Assembly (NCBI RefSeq): GCF_003336245.1
Contig: NZ_QPHM01000003.1
Span: 62,001-126,000 of the forward strand
DNA from: Haloplanus salinus
GTDB lineage: Archaea > Halobacteriota > Halobacteria > Halobacteriales > Haloferacaceae
DNA length: 64,000 nucleotides
Reading direction: 5' to 3'
Both the position numbers and the translations under genes were made by a program. Below are positions 29,258-38,485 of this stretch, piece by piece. Position 1 is the first letter of the stretch. Every line of letters begins with the position of its first letter. Under the pieces are notes generated by a model that was not told the DNA's origin, ran no database searches, and saw nothing but the letters and a program-made list of their open reading frames with translations.

Positions 29258-29854
29258 ATGGAAGAACGCGTCTCCGGCTTTCGTGTCCGCGGATCGTGGG
29301 AAGATGTCGTCGCACACGGTGGGCGGATCACCCGTGCGTTGCGGGAGAGCGATGCCGATGAGGACGCACTCGCCGAGTGGGACGACTGGCGGCCGAAAGC
29401 CCACGAAGACCTCGGTGAGGAAGTGAGCGAGAAGGCCGTCGAGAAGGCCAGTCTCGAACGAGGTGCTGGCGAACGGGCCGGACAGGCTGCCACGGAGGAT
29501 CTCGAACGGGCGAGCGAGCACGCTCTCGAATCGATCGAGAAAGCCGAAGGGGACGGCCCCGAGGACATACTCGAGAAGCGGGAGGACGCCCTCGAATATG
29601 GGCTCCGTGCGGTCGACACGACCACGCGGAAGGCCATCCGCACGCTCGAAACAGCTGTCTACGAGCGAGTGATGACTCGATTTGCACCATATTACTTCGA
29701 TAACGAACTCGTGAGTGCGAACCTTCGAGAGACGACACGGCTGGAAGATGGAGGCGAGTTCGTATTCCAGGTGAACAGTCACGACGACCAACTCAAAGAG
29801 AAAGCCAGCCAGCGACTCGACATGGTCGGAGAGGCCGGCCGAGGGGACGTATGA
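29258..29854 (+). CDS. DUF5828-family haloarchaeal protein
   Basis: 198 residues, very acidic, largely helical, cytoplasmic. It starts EERVSGFRVRGSWEDVVAHG, continues with WDDWRPKAHEDLGEEVSEKA and ends with FAPYYFDNELVSANLRET, all of which I recall as conserved in the halobacterial DUF5828 family. Function is unknown. The middle of the protein (about 60-120) has heptad-like charged helices and may form a coiled coil. The stop overlaps the start of the erythromycin-esterase-like gene (ATGA), implying translational coupling, so the two may act together. Confidence 0.75.
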   Translation: MEERVSGFRVRGSWEDVVAHGGRITRALRESDADEDALAEWDDWRPKAHEDLGEEVSEKAVEKASLERGAGERAGQAATEDLERASEHALESIEKAEGDGPEDILEKREDALEYGLRAVDTTTRKAIRTLETAVYERVMTRFAPYYFDNELVSANLRETTRLEDGGEFVFQVNSHDDQLKEKASQRLDMVGEAGRGDV

Positions 29855-30609
29855 CACTCCAGGATCGCACGTCGTGGATCGAACCGGGCGACATCGACGC
29901 GGCCGTCGCCGACGTCCGCTCGACGGCACACGGACTGGAACAGCCCTCCGATCTGGATCGTCTCGTCGAGCAATTCGGAGATCGAAAGTACGTGTTGCTG
30001 GGGGAAGCTTCGCACGGCACCTCGGAGTACTACCGCTGGCGTACACGGCTGACGGCCCGACTCGTCCAAGAGAAAGATTTCTCGTTCGTCGCTGTAGAGG
30101 GTGACTGGACGGACTGGTACGAGATCAATCGGTACGTCAAGGGTCTCCCGGACTCCCCCGAGACGATCCGCGATGCGCTCGAAGCGTTCGAACGGTGGCC
30201 GACATGGATGTGGGCGAACTGGGAGACCCTCGCATTCCTCGACTGGCTGGAGTTTCACAACCAGAGTCTCCCCGAAGACGACCGAATCGGGGTCTACGGC
30301 CTCGACGTGTACAGCCTGTTCGAGTCGATGGACGCAGTCGTGGATTATCTCGAGGACGTAGACCCGGATGCAGCAGCCGAAGCCAGGGCCGCCTACCGGT
30401 GTTTCGAACCGTACGGTGAAGACGCACAGGAGTACGCGCGGGCGCTCCGAATGGTTCCCGAGACCTGCGAGGACGAGGTGGTGGAACTGTTGACGCGGCT
30501 CCGCGAACAGGTCGCAGCGTACGATCACAGCCGCGACGACTACTTCAACGCCGAACAGAACGCCCTGGTCGGAGAACCTGCCTCATCTACTTTGTTTTGG
30601 CTGTTGTAA
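29851..30609 (+). pseudogene. Erythromycin esterase family, C-terminally truncated
   Basis: The first 240 residues are those of the Ere-like family: LLGEASHGTSEYYRWR with the active-site Glu and His, FVAVEGDWTDWYEINRYV with the second Glu, RWPTWMWANWETLAFLDWL, and YGLDVYSLFESMDAVVDYL. The family usually has about 420 residues. Here the reading leaves the family at EQNALV and runs 12 unrelated codons (GEPASSTLFWLL) to a stop. The C-terminal third, including further active-site residues, is missing. The natural role of non-resistance members is unknown. It is coupled to DUF5828 upstream. Confidence 0.75.
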
Positions 30610-30624
30610 TATGATCGAGAAACG

Positions 30625-31356
30625 ATGCAATTAGATGGGAAAACCGCGATCGTCACTGGTGGGGCATCGGGCATCGGGAAAGCCATTGCGACTGCGTACG
30701 TCAAGGAAGGAGCGGATGTCGTCATCGCGAGCCGTACCGAGTCGGCGGGAACCGAGGTTGCCGACGAAATCGGATGCGCGTACGTCCAGACCGACGTTCG
30801 GGAGTACGACCAGGTCGAGGAACTCGTCGAAACGACCGTCGACGAGTTCGGCAAGCTCGACGTGATGGTGAACAACGCCGGCATCGCGAGCGAAGCTCCC
30901 GTCGAGGAGATGGATTTAGACGAGTGGAGGAATGTCGTTCAGACCGACCTCGACGGCGTCATGCACGGGACGAAAGCGGCACTCCCACATCTGGAGGAGA
31001 CAGACGGCTGTATCATCAATACGGCCTCGATCTACGGACTGGTTGGGGGCAAAGGCGCAGCGGCCTACTCCGCGGCGAAGGGGGGTGTCGTGAACTTCAC
31101 CCAGCAGGTCGCCGTCGACTACGCCGACGAGGGCGTCCGCGTCAACAGCATCTGTCCGGGATTCGTCGAAACCCCGATGACCGAGGAGTTGCTCGAAACC
31201 GAGCGATTCTACAGTTACGTCCGGGACAACACGCCGATGAACCGGCCGGCACAGCCCGAGGAGATCGCCCCACTCACAGTGTTTCTGGCCTCCGACGGAG
31301 CGGGTTACATGACCGGCGCGAACATCCCGATCGACGGCGGGTGGACGGCCCACTGA
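30625..31356 (+). CDS. Short-chain dehydrogenase/reductase
   Basis: 243 residues, NAD(P)-dependent, cytoplasmic. The nucleotide motif is TGGASGIGKAIA; NNAG is present (VMVNNAGIASE); the catalytic Ser-Tyr-Lys lie in NTASIYG and YSAAKGG; the C-terminus MTGANIPIDGGWTAH is typical of the classical SDR (FabG/glucose dehydrogenase-like) group. The residue after the Gly motif region (ASRTE) favours NADP over NAD. Substrate not determinable; a 3-ketoacyl/acetoacetyl-CoA reductase role (PHA monomer supply) would fit the neighbourhood but is inference. It is convergent with the P2 ATPase, with only 13 bases between the stops. Confidence 0.85.
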   Translation: MQLDGKTAIVTGGASGIGKAIATAYVKEGADVVIASRTESAGTEVADEIGCAYVQTDVREYDQVEELVETTVDEFGKLDVMVNNAGIASEAPVEEMDLDEWRNVVQTDLDGVMHGTKAALPHLEETDGCIINTASIYGLVGGKGAAAYSAAKGGVVNFTQQVAVDYADEGVRVNSICPGFVETPMTEELLETERFYSYVRDNTPMNRPAQPEEIAPLTVFLASDGAGYMTGANIPIDGGWTAH

Positions 31357-31369
31357 AGCCCACCGGTCG

Positions 31370-34111
31370 TCAGTCGTTCGAGCGCTCCGCCCCGAGTAGC
31401 CGATCGGCGGCCATCGACAGCAGGTAGTTGCCGACGACGACGACCGACACCGCGGCGACGATATTTACCCACCCAGAGAGGCCGATGCCGTAGACGCCGA
31501 AGAGTCCGGCGATCGGGGTGTAGAGAACGAGCAACTGGAGGATCAACGAGGTCACGACAGCGCCCACGAGCCACCGATTCGAGAGCAACCCTTGGCCGAA
31601 CCGGCGTCGGATGACTTGGATGATTCCCATCTCCGAGACGACGAAGAAGGTGAACAGGAGCGTCTGGGCGACGAGTAGCTCCTCGAACGTCGCCAGTGCC
31701 TCGAAGAAGACCACGAGACCGACTGCGGTCAGGGTCACGCCGATCGTGAGGATGGACACGAGAACACGCGTGTCGATGACTGGTTCGTTCGACTCCCGGG
31801 GCTCCCGTTCGAGGACGTCCGGCGACTTCGGGTCGACTCCGAGGGCGAGCGCCGGCAGGCCGTCAGTGACGAGATTTATCCACAGTAGCATGACCGGCGT
31901 GAGGATGAGCGCCTCCGACTGGGCTGCGAACAGTTCGGGGAAGAGAATACTGCCGACGAGAACGCCGGCGAAGACGGTGAGGACTTCCCCGGCGTTCGCC
32001 GACAGTAACAGATTGACGAATTTCCGGATGTTGTCGAAGATGCCGCGACCCTCCGCGATTGCATCCCTGATCGTCACGAAGTTGTCGTCTTGGAGTACCA
32101 TGTCGGACGCTTCCTGGGTGACATCAGTCCCCCGGATGCCCATGGCGATGCCGACGTCGGCATTGCGAACTCCGGGCGCATCATTGACACCGTCGCCCGT
32201 CATCGCCACGCGGTGGCCGTTCGCCTGCAGCGCCTCGAGGATACGGACCTTGTGGTCGGGGGAGACTCGGGCAAACACCTCGATATCCTCGACGGCTTTC
32301 TGGAGTTCCTCGTCGCTCAGCCCCTCTACGTCGGCACCGGTCATCGCACCATCGGGGTCGAATCCGATCTCCTCACCGATCGCCTTCGCCGTCTCGAGAT
32401 TGTCGCCAGTCGCCATGACGACGCGAATACCAGCGTCCCGACAGTCGGTGACGGCTTCGTCGACTTCCGCACGTGGTGGGTCGATCATGCCCTGCAAACC
32501 GAGAAAGACCAGTCCTCGTTCGAGCGAATCCTCGTCGGCGTCCGGATCGTCGACCGCTTTCCGGGCGAACCCGATCACTCGAAGTGCGTCGCCGGCGAAC
32601 GATTCGGTCCGTTCGAGGATCTGCCGTCGCGTCTCGTCGGTTAGCTCCCGCATCTCGCCGTCGACGAGGACGCGATCACACCGCTCCAACACGGTTTCGG
32701 GAGCGCCTTTCGTGTAGGCGACGTGGTCGCCCCCAGCCTCGACGACGACGGTCATCCGTTTTCGCTCGGACGAGAACGGAACCTCACGGACGCGCTCCGC
32801 GTCATTTTTGATACCTGCTTTCTCTGCCGAGACGAGCAACGCCACTTCCGTCGGATCACCGTAGTACTCCTCGTCCTCCGAGTCGGGAGCTCGCTCGGCG
32901 TTGTTGCAGAACGCACCACATCGCAACACCGGTTCGAGCGTCTCCGGGTCGACCGTCTCGTCGTCACGTCTAAATTCGCCCTCGAGGTCGAGTCCAGCAC
33001 CCGACACCTGGTACACGTCGTCGCCGAACGCGATTCGTTTGACCGTCATCCGGTTCTCGGTGAGCGTCCCCGTCTTGTCGGTTAGAATGACATCGACCGA
33101 TCCGAGACTCTCGACGACGGCGAGGCGGCGAACCAGCGCGTTCTTCTCGACCATCTTCTTCGACCCGAGCGCGAGCGTCAGCGTCACCACTGCGGGGAGG
33201 CCTTCGGGAACGGCGGCCACAGCGAGGGTGACGGCCGTCAGGAGAATCGCAATTCCGTCGGCCTCGGTGAAGAGGAACTGCACGACGACGACGAGAGCGA
33301 TGAGCGCCCCGACACCGTAGCCGATACGCCGTCCGAGTTCGTCGACCTCCTCTTGAAACGGCGTCTTTCCCTCTTTTGCTTCCTGGATTCGGGACGCGAT
33401 CCCACCGACTTCGGTGTTCATCCCCGTCTCCACGACGACGGCCTTACCGTGGCCTTTGACCGCGTCCGTGTTCATATAGACCATGTTGGACCGCTCTGCG
33501 AGCGGCGTCGCCGCGTCGAGTGCGCCGGTCTCCTTGGCGACGCCGGCGCTCTCGCCCGTCAGCGGGGCTTCCATCGTCTCCAGGTTCGTGACCTCGATGA
33601 GTCGGGCGTCCGCGGGAATCGCGTCACCCTGTTCGATGACGACGATATCACCGGGGACGACTCGGGTAGCGGCTACTGTCCGTTTCTCTCCGTCCCGCAG
33701 TACGGCCGTCTCCGGGGCGGAAAGCTCCCGTAATTTCTCCATGGCCTGTTCGGCGCGGTAGTCCTGCACGAAGCCGAAAATTCCGTTCCCGAGCAGGATG
33801 AGGAGGATGAGTCCCGCGTCGACGTAGTTCGGGTCCTCACCCGGAAGGAACCCAACGGCGAGCGAGAGGAGAGCCGCGAATATCAGGATGTAGATGAGAA
33901 CGTCCCGAAACTGCGAAACGAAGAGTTCGACCGGCGAGACGCCCTCTCCCTCGTGTATTTCGTTTTTCCCGTGCTCCTCCAGTCGACTCTCGGCCGCCGC
34001 CTGTGTGAGGCCGTCCTCGTTCGTGTCGAGGTCGTCGAGGACTCGGTCGACGGAACGCGTGTGCCAGTCGTCCCCGCTCGTGTCTCGCTCAGCTTCGGTT
34101 TCGGTACTCAT
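31370..34111 (-). CDS. P2-type cation-transporting ATPase (Ca2+/Na+ pump like), intact
   Basis: 913 residues. Domains in order: N-terminal cation-ATPase segment (HTRSVDRVLDDLDTNEDGL), first helix pair, actuator with PLTGESAG, helices 3-4 with AVPEGLPAVVTLTLALGSKK (the PEGLP ion-site motif), [16 protein letters not shown] around the phosphorylated Asp, the nucleotide domain with SSERKRMTVVV and YTKGAPETVLERC, the hinge [19 protein letters not shown], and six C-terminal helices. The PEGLP motif and layout are those of SERCA/PMR1/PacL and Na+-pump relatives; the ion cannot be told from sequence with confidence. It is a close paralogue of the split ATPase at 22238-26431. A USP relic lies just upstream. 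Confidence 0.9.
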   Translation of the reverse strand: MSTETEAERDTSGDDWHTRSVDRVLDDLDTNEDGLTQAAAESRLEEHGKNEIHEGEGVSPVELFVSQFRDVLIYILIFAALLSLAVGFLPGEDPNYVDAGLILLILLGNGIFGFVQDYRAEQAMEKLRELSAPETAVLRDGEKRTVAATRVVPGDIVVIEQGDAIPADARLIEVTNLETMEAPLTGESAGVAKETGALDAATPLAERSNMVYMNTDAVKGHGKAVVVETGMNTEVGGIASRIQEAKEGKTPFQEEVDELGRRIGYGVGALIALVVVVQFLFTEADGIAILLTAVTLAVAAVPEGLPAVVTLTLALGSKKMVEKNALVRRLAVVESLGSVDVILTDKTGTLTENRMTVKRIAFGDDVYQVSGAGLDLEGEFRRDDETVDPETLEPVLRCGAFCNNAERAPDSEDEEYYGDPTEVALLVSAEKAGIKNDAERVREVPFSSERKRMTVVVEAGGDHVAYTKGAPETVLERCDRVLVDGEMRELTDETRRQILERTESFAGDALRVIGFARKAVDDPDADEDSLERGLVFLGLQGMIDPPRAEVDEAVTDCRDAGIRVVMATGDNLETAKAIGEEIGFDPDGAMTGADVEGLSDEELQKAVEDIEVFARVSPDHKVRILEALQANGHRVAMTGDGVNDAPGVRNADVGIAMGIRGTDVTQEASDMVLQDDNFVTIRDAIAEGRGIFDNIRKFVNLLLSANAGEVLTVFAGVLVGSILFPELFAAQSEALILTPVMLLWINLVTDGLPALALGVDPKSPDVLEREPRESNEPVIDTRVLVSILTIGVTLTAVGLVVFFEALATFEELLVAQTLLFTFFVVSEMGIIQVIRRRFGQGLLSNRWLVGAVVTSLILQLLVLYTPIAGLFGVYGIGLSGWVNIVAAVSVVVVGNYLLSMAADRLLGAERSND

Positions 34112-34117
34112 GTTCGT

Positions 34118-34219
34118 CTACCCCACGACGACGAGGTCGACGGCAGTGGCGTACTCGACGGTGGCCCGATGCGCGCCCCCGTCAAGAACGTCGGTCGTCA
34201 CGAGGGAATCCTCGTACAT
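34118..34219 (-). pseudogene. USP relic
   Basis: A 33-codon frame from an ATG at 34219: MYEDSLVTTDVLDGGAH then VEYATAVDLVVVG and a TAG. The beginning and the last strand match USP proteins (MYxxILVPTD and YAxxxDLVVVG), while the middle is missing, so this is an internally deleted, 3'-truncated copy. The region 34220-34511 between it and the thiolase has no recognisable gene; it must contain divergent promoters. Confidence 0.45.
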
Positions 34220-34511
34220 GTGGTGACAGTTATGACGGCCCCCCCTAACTTTCCTCGTCGTTCCCGTTCGCTGGGAAGTGTTCATCCGTGGGCGGGAGAT
34301 GCCCTCGCGACGACATCCGCTCGTCCGTCGCTGACATCGCCGAATCGTGGCGGGATCGATGCTCGCCCGAGTCACTGGATTCGAGAGTCGTCGCGATGCG
34401 CCGGTCGCACTCCTCGGCCACTCGGGCGCATCGCGGAGTACGGTTCCGACCCGCGCCGGTTCTCTTGCACTGGAAATCGTCGCCGGACTTAATGATTGGA
34501 AGATTAACACG

Positions 34512-35675
34512 ATGACCATGCCGCCGAAGATAGCGAGCGTTGCGAGTACGAAATACGACGAACACCCCGACTCGTCCTCGCGGGAACTGTTCGTCGAAGC
34601 CGCCATCGACGCATTCGCGGAGACGGACCTCGGTCCGAGCGACCTCGACGCCGTCTACGTAGGGAACTTCATGGGCGACCTCATCGAAGATCAAGGGCAC
34701 ATGGGTGCGCTCCTCGCGGACCACGTCGGCGCACGCGAGGCGGCGTCGATCCGCATCGAGAGCGCGTGTGCCTCCGGCGGCGCGACGTTTCGACAGGCGG
34801 TACACGCCGTCGAGTCGGGGGCCGCGGATGCGGTCCTCGCGGGAGGCGTCGAGCAGATGTCCATCGCTAACATCGAACACGTAACCGACGCGCTCGCCAA
34901 CGCTGCCGACGATGTCTACGAGAACGAACAGGGGCTGACGTTTCCAGGGATCTACGCCCTCATGGCCCGGCGCTACATGCACGAGTTCGGCGCGAGAAAA
35001 GAGGATCTCGCTGCAGTGTCGGTCAAAAACCACAACAACGCCGTCGAAAATCCTCTCGCACAGTTTCAGAAAAAACTCACCGTGGACGACGTACTGACAT
35101 CGAAACCGATTGCCACTCCGCTCGTCCTCTACGACGCGTGTCCCGTTTCGGACGGTGCGAGCGTGGTCATCGTCGTCAGCGAGGCGTTCGCCGCCGAGCA
35201 CAGCCTCGACACGTCGGCCAGGGTTCTGGGAACGGGCCAATCGAGTGACGCTGTCGCGCTTCAGGACCGAGCAACCATCACGCGAACTCCTGCAGCCGAG
35301 CGCGCGGCCGAGGAAGCGTACGACGAGGCCGATACTGCCCCCGAAGACATCGATGTCGTCGAAGTCCACGACTGTTTCACCATCGCCGAAATTCTCGCAC
35401 TGGAAGCGCTCGGGTTCTACGACCGAGGAGAAGGCACTCGCGGCGCAGTCGACGGCGAGACGGCACTTGACGGGAAGCTCCCAGTCAATACGTCGGGCGG
35501 CCTCCTCGGGAAAGGCCATCCGGTCGGTGTGACAGGTATCGGACAGATAGTCGAGCTGACGAAGCAAATCGACGGACGACACCCGAATCAGGTCGAGGGT
35601 GTAAATGCCGCCCTCGCCCACAACGTTGGCGGAAGCGGCGCGAGTACGACAGTGACCATCCTCGGAGGTGAGTGA
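34512..35675 (+). CDS. Thiolase-family acetyl-CoA acyltransferase (archaeal type)
   Basis: 387 residues from ATG 34512 (a second ATG two codons later is possible). The active-site Cys lies in ESACASGGATFRQA (residue about 85), and the C-terminal His in LGKGHPVGVTG near residue 340; HDCFTIAEILALE is the archaeal thiolase/SCP2-like motif. The archaeal group works with an OB-fold DUF35 partner and HMG-CoA synthase; here the DUF35 gene follows immediately (two bases between the stop and its ATG), and an ADP-forming acyl-CoA ligase completes the operon. Role: condensation or cleavage of acyl-CoAs (acetoacetyl-CoA or 3-ketoacyl-CoA). Direction in vivo is unknown. Confidence 0.88.
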   Translation: MTMPPKIASVASTKYDEHPDSSSRELFVEAAIDAFAETDLGPSDLDAVYVGNFMGDLIEDQGHMGALLADHVGAREAASIRIESACASGGATFRQAVHAVESGAADAVLAGGVEQMSIANIEHVTDALANAADDVYENEQGLTFPGIYALMARRYMHEFGARKEDLAAVSVKNHNNAVENPLAQFQKKLTVDDVLTSKPIATPLVLYDACPVSDGASVVIVVSEAFAAEHSLDTSARVLGTGQSSDAVALQDRATITRTPAAERAAEEAYDEADTAPEDIDVVEVHDCFTIAEILALEALGFYDRGEGTRGAVDGETALDGKLPVNTSGGLLGKGHPVGVTGIGQIVELTKQIDGRHPNQVEGVNAALAHNVGGSGASTTVTILGGE

Positions 35676-35677
35676 TC

Positions 35678-36058
35678 ATGCCGAAATGGTTCGATAGCTT
35701 CACGGACACGATCGGGTCGGACGAACAGCAATACCTCGCCTGCGAGACGTGCGGACACGGGACGCTTCCGCCTCGCCAGCTGTGTCCGGCGTGTGGGTCG
35801 ACCGACCTAACCCGAGAGCCACTCTCCAAACGCGGCAAGGTTCTCTCGTTCACCGAGATCTCGGTCACGATTCCGAAATTCCACGGTGAGACGCCCTACA
35901 CCGTTGCACTCGTCGAACTAGACGAGGAGATCACACTCACCGGACAACTCCGGGATGCAACTGCCGACGATATCGCCATCGGCGATGCGGTCGTACTCGG
36001 GACGGAACCACGCGACGCGGGAACGGCTGTCCTCACGTTCCGACCGGCGGAGGAATGA
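35678..36058 (+). CDS. DUF35 OB-fold/zinc-ribbon acyl-CoA-binding partner
   Basis: 126 residues. The rubredoxin-like zinc ribbon is CETCGHGTLPPRQLCPACGS, followed by the OB-fold (GKVLSFTEISVTIP, TPYTVALVELDE, DAVVLGTEP). In archaea this family bridges thiolase and its partner in one complex and channels acetoacetyl-CoA. Two bases separate its ATG from the thiolase stop (a GTG-ATC reading two codons earlier overlaps the stop). It forms an operon with the thiolase upstream and the ligase downstream. Confidence 0.88.
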   Translation: MPKWFDSFTDTIGSDEQQYLACETCGHGTLPPRQLCPACGSTDLTREPLSKRGKVLSFTEISVTIPKFHGETPYTVALVELDEEITLTGQLRDATADDIAIGDAVVLGTEPRDAGTAVLTFRPAEE

Positions 36059-36062
36059 ATTG

Positions 36063-38195
36063 ATGCCAGACCTATCGGGGCTGTTCACTCCGGATCGCGT
36101 CGCCATCATCGGTGCGAACGACGAGGAGGGCTCGGTCGGGCGTGCGCTGCTGAAGAATCTCTCGTCGTTCGATGGCGACGTGATCCCAGTCAATCCGAAC
36201 CTAGAAACGGTGCTCGGCTGCGAGTGCTATTCGGCGATCGGCGACGTTCCCGACGCCGCATCGATCGACCTCGCCGTTGTTGCCGTTCCGGCGACGGTTG
36301 CCGTTGACGTCGTTCGCCAGATCGGAAACGCTGGGATTACCGATGTCGTCATTATTACCGCTGGGTTCAGCGAAACCGGAGGGGAGGGCGAAAAGCGGGA
36401 ACAGGAGTTGATCGACATCGCCGAGGAGTACGATCTCAACCTCGTCGGGCCGAACTGTATCGGCATCATCAGTACCCCGTCTGGACTCAACGCGACCTTC
36501 GTACGAGGTGAGCCTCCGGTGGGTTCGATCTCGTTTATGAGCCAGTCCGGCGCGCTCATCGCGGCAGTACTCGGCTGGGCGGCCCAGCACGGCGTCGGAT
36601 TCAAAGACATCGCTTCCCTGGGAAACGAGGCCGTGCTCGACGAGATCGATTTTATCGAAGAGTGGGGCGACGACCCGGATACCGACGTCATCCTAGCGTA
36701 TCTCGAGGACATCGACGACGGCCAGCGATTCATCAAAACGGCCCGCGACGTGACGAGGGAGACGCCCATCGTGGTCATCAAATCGGGCCGGACGGAAGCC
36801 GGAGCTGAAGCCGCAGCCTCTCATACCGGATCGATCGCCGGGAGTGAGGACGCTTACGAGGCCGGTCTTCACCAAGCTGGGATCCTCCGGGCAATGAACA
36901 TCGAAGAGGTCTTCGACTACGGGCAGGTGCTCGCCGGACAACCGCTACTCGAAGACGACGACATCGCAGTAGTCACGAACGGTGGCGGGCCTGGCGTTCT
37001 CACAACCGACGCCGTCAGTGATTCCCGACTGAGGATAGCGGAGTTCGGCGACGGCGTTGGGGCCGAGCTTGCAGACGTGCTTCCAGGCGAAGCCGACGTG
37101 GCGAATCCCCTCGACATCATCGGCGATGCGGACATCGACCGATTTCGCGAGTCCCTCGACATCGTACTGAGTGGCGAGAGCGTCGCTGGAGCTATCGTCC
37201 TCTGTGTGCCAACAGAAACGCTCGGGTTCGATGACCTGGCCGACGCCATCGGCGATCTCCAGGGCCGACACGAGAAGCCGGTCGTGACCTGTCTGATGGG
37301 TGGCGAGGAAGCGGATCGTGCAGCCAATACGCTGGAATCGTACGGTATCCCCAACTATTTCGACCCAGAGAGGGCGGTCTCCAGCCTCGAGGTGCTCGCG
37401 AAGTATCGGGACGTCACGGAACGCGAGTACGAATCTCCCGAAGCATTCGATATCGAGAAAGAGCGCGCCCGAGAGATTCTGTTGCAGGCGGCCGAGCGTG
37501 ACGTGGCTCATCTGGGGGTCGAGGCGGTGGAGTTACTCGACGCCTACGGGATCCCCATTCCACCAAGTGACCTCGCCGAGAGTGCTTCAGAAGCCGAATC
37601 GATCGCCGAGGAGATCGGTGGCCCGGTCGCCATGAAGATCGTCAGTCCAGATATCCTCCACAAGTCCGACATCGGTGGCGTCGAAGTGGACGTTCCAATC
37701 GAGGCGGTTCGTGGCACCTACCGGACCCTCCGCGAGCGGGCGATCGATCACGATTCAGATGCGACCGTTCTCGGGGTACAGATCCAGGAGTTCGTCGATC
37801 CGGACGAGAGTACGGAGACGATCGTCGGTGTGAAGCGCGATCCGCAGTTCGGCCATCTCATGATGTTTGGACTGGGAGGAATCTTCGTCCAGGTTTTCGA
37901 TGACACGGCGTTTCGCGTAGCTCCCATCAGCGAACGGGAGGCACGCGAAATGACCGAGGAGATCCAGGCAGCGCCGATGCTCCAAGGAGCACGCGGACGC
38001 ACTCCGGCCGATGTCGACGGCGTCGTGGAGATCATCCAACGAATATCCCAACTCGTCACTGATTTCCCCGCGATTACCGAACTCGACATCAATCCGCTCG
38101 TCGTTTCCCCGGAGGGCGTGCATGCCATCGATCTGCGGTTGACTGTCGACAGGGAGGCGCTACCAGTCGGGAAACTGCGGGAGACCGACGGATGA
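36063..38195 (+). CDS. acdA: ADP-forming acetate/acyl-CoA ligase, fused alpha-beta
   Basis: 710 residues. The alpha part comes first: a CoA-binding Rossmann domain with VAIIGANDEEGSVGRALL, then GPNCIGIIS and ASHTGSIAGSEDAY with the phosphorylated His. The beta ATP-grasp part follows: AHLGVEAVELLDAYGIPIPP, GGPVAMKIVSPDILHKSDIG, GGIFVQVFDD and ELDINPLVV. Known reaction: acyl-CoA + ADP + Pi to acid + ATP + CoA, used by haloarchaea and other archaea for energy conservation from acetyl-CoA; it also runs in reverse. The start at ATG 36063 lies four bases after the DUF35 stop. In this operon it could harvest ATP from the thiolase products. Confidence 0.92.
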   Translation: MPDLSGLFTPDRVAIIGANDEEGSVGRALLKNLSSFDGDVIPVNPNLETVLGCECYSAIGDVPDAASIDLAVVAVPATVAVDVVRQIGNAGITDVVIITAGFSETGGEGEKREQELIDIAEEYDLNLVGPNCIGIISTPSGLNATFVRGEPPVGSISFMSQSGALIAAVLGWAAQHGVGFKDIASLGNEAVLDEIDFIEEWGDDPDTDVILAYLEDIDDGQRFIKTARDVTRETPIVVIKSGRTEAGAEAAASHTGSIAGSEDAYEAGLHQAGILRAMNIEEVFDYGQVLAGQPLLEDDDIAVVTNGGGPGVLTTDAVSDSRLRIAEFGDGVGAELADVLPGEADVANPLDIIGDADIDRFRESLDIVLSGESVAGAIVLCVPTETLGFDDLADAIGDLQGRHEKPVVTCLMGGEEADRAANTLESYGIPNYFDPERAVSSLEVLAKYRDVTEREYESPEAFDIEKERAREILLQAAERDVAHLGVEAVELLDAYGIPIPPSDLAESASEAESIAEEIGGPVAMKIVSPDILHKSDIGGVEVDVPIEAVRGTYRTLRERAIDHDSDATVLGVQIQEFVDPDESTETIVGVKRDPQFGHLMMFGLGGIFVQVFDDTAFRVAPISEREAREMTEEIQAAPMLQGARGRTPADVDGVVEIIQRISQLVTDFPAITELDINPLVVSPEGVHAIDLRLTVDREALPVGKLRETDG

Positions 38196-38485
38196 GAGAT
38201 CGTATCGGGCGTGAGCACCGACTGACTTGCGAGATCGACCAACCTCGACGGGGAGTCCCCTGTGAACGCAGTCGCTGTGGCGGTCCGGCGGCTGAATTAC
38301 CCTGTCTCGACGGTGATCTCTCGTGAGTCACGAGGTATTCTGTCAGATCGGCGGGGGTGCCGTCACTGGATATCAGCGCCGAAGGTCCCTCGTCAGTGCG
38401 AGCCACCCAGACGCGTCGACAGGGCTCTGTACCGACAGTGTTGGCATCTCCCCGGACCACGGAAGGATCTGGTGACCACGAATAC

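Noticed and set aside
34245-35621. 458-codon minus-strand frame opposite the thiolase
   Set aside because: It is the complement of a gene with clear catalytic motifs; its composition is not that of a real protein.
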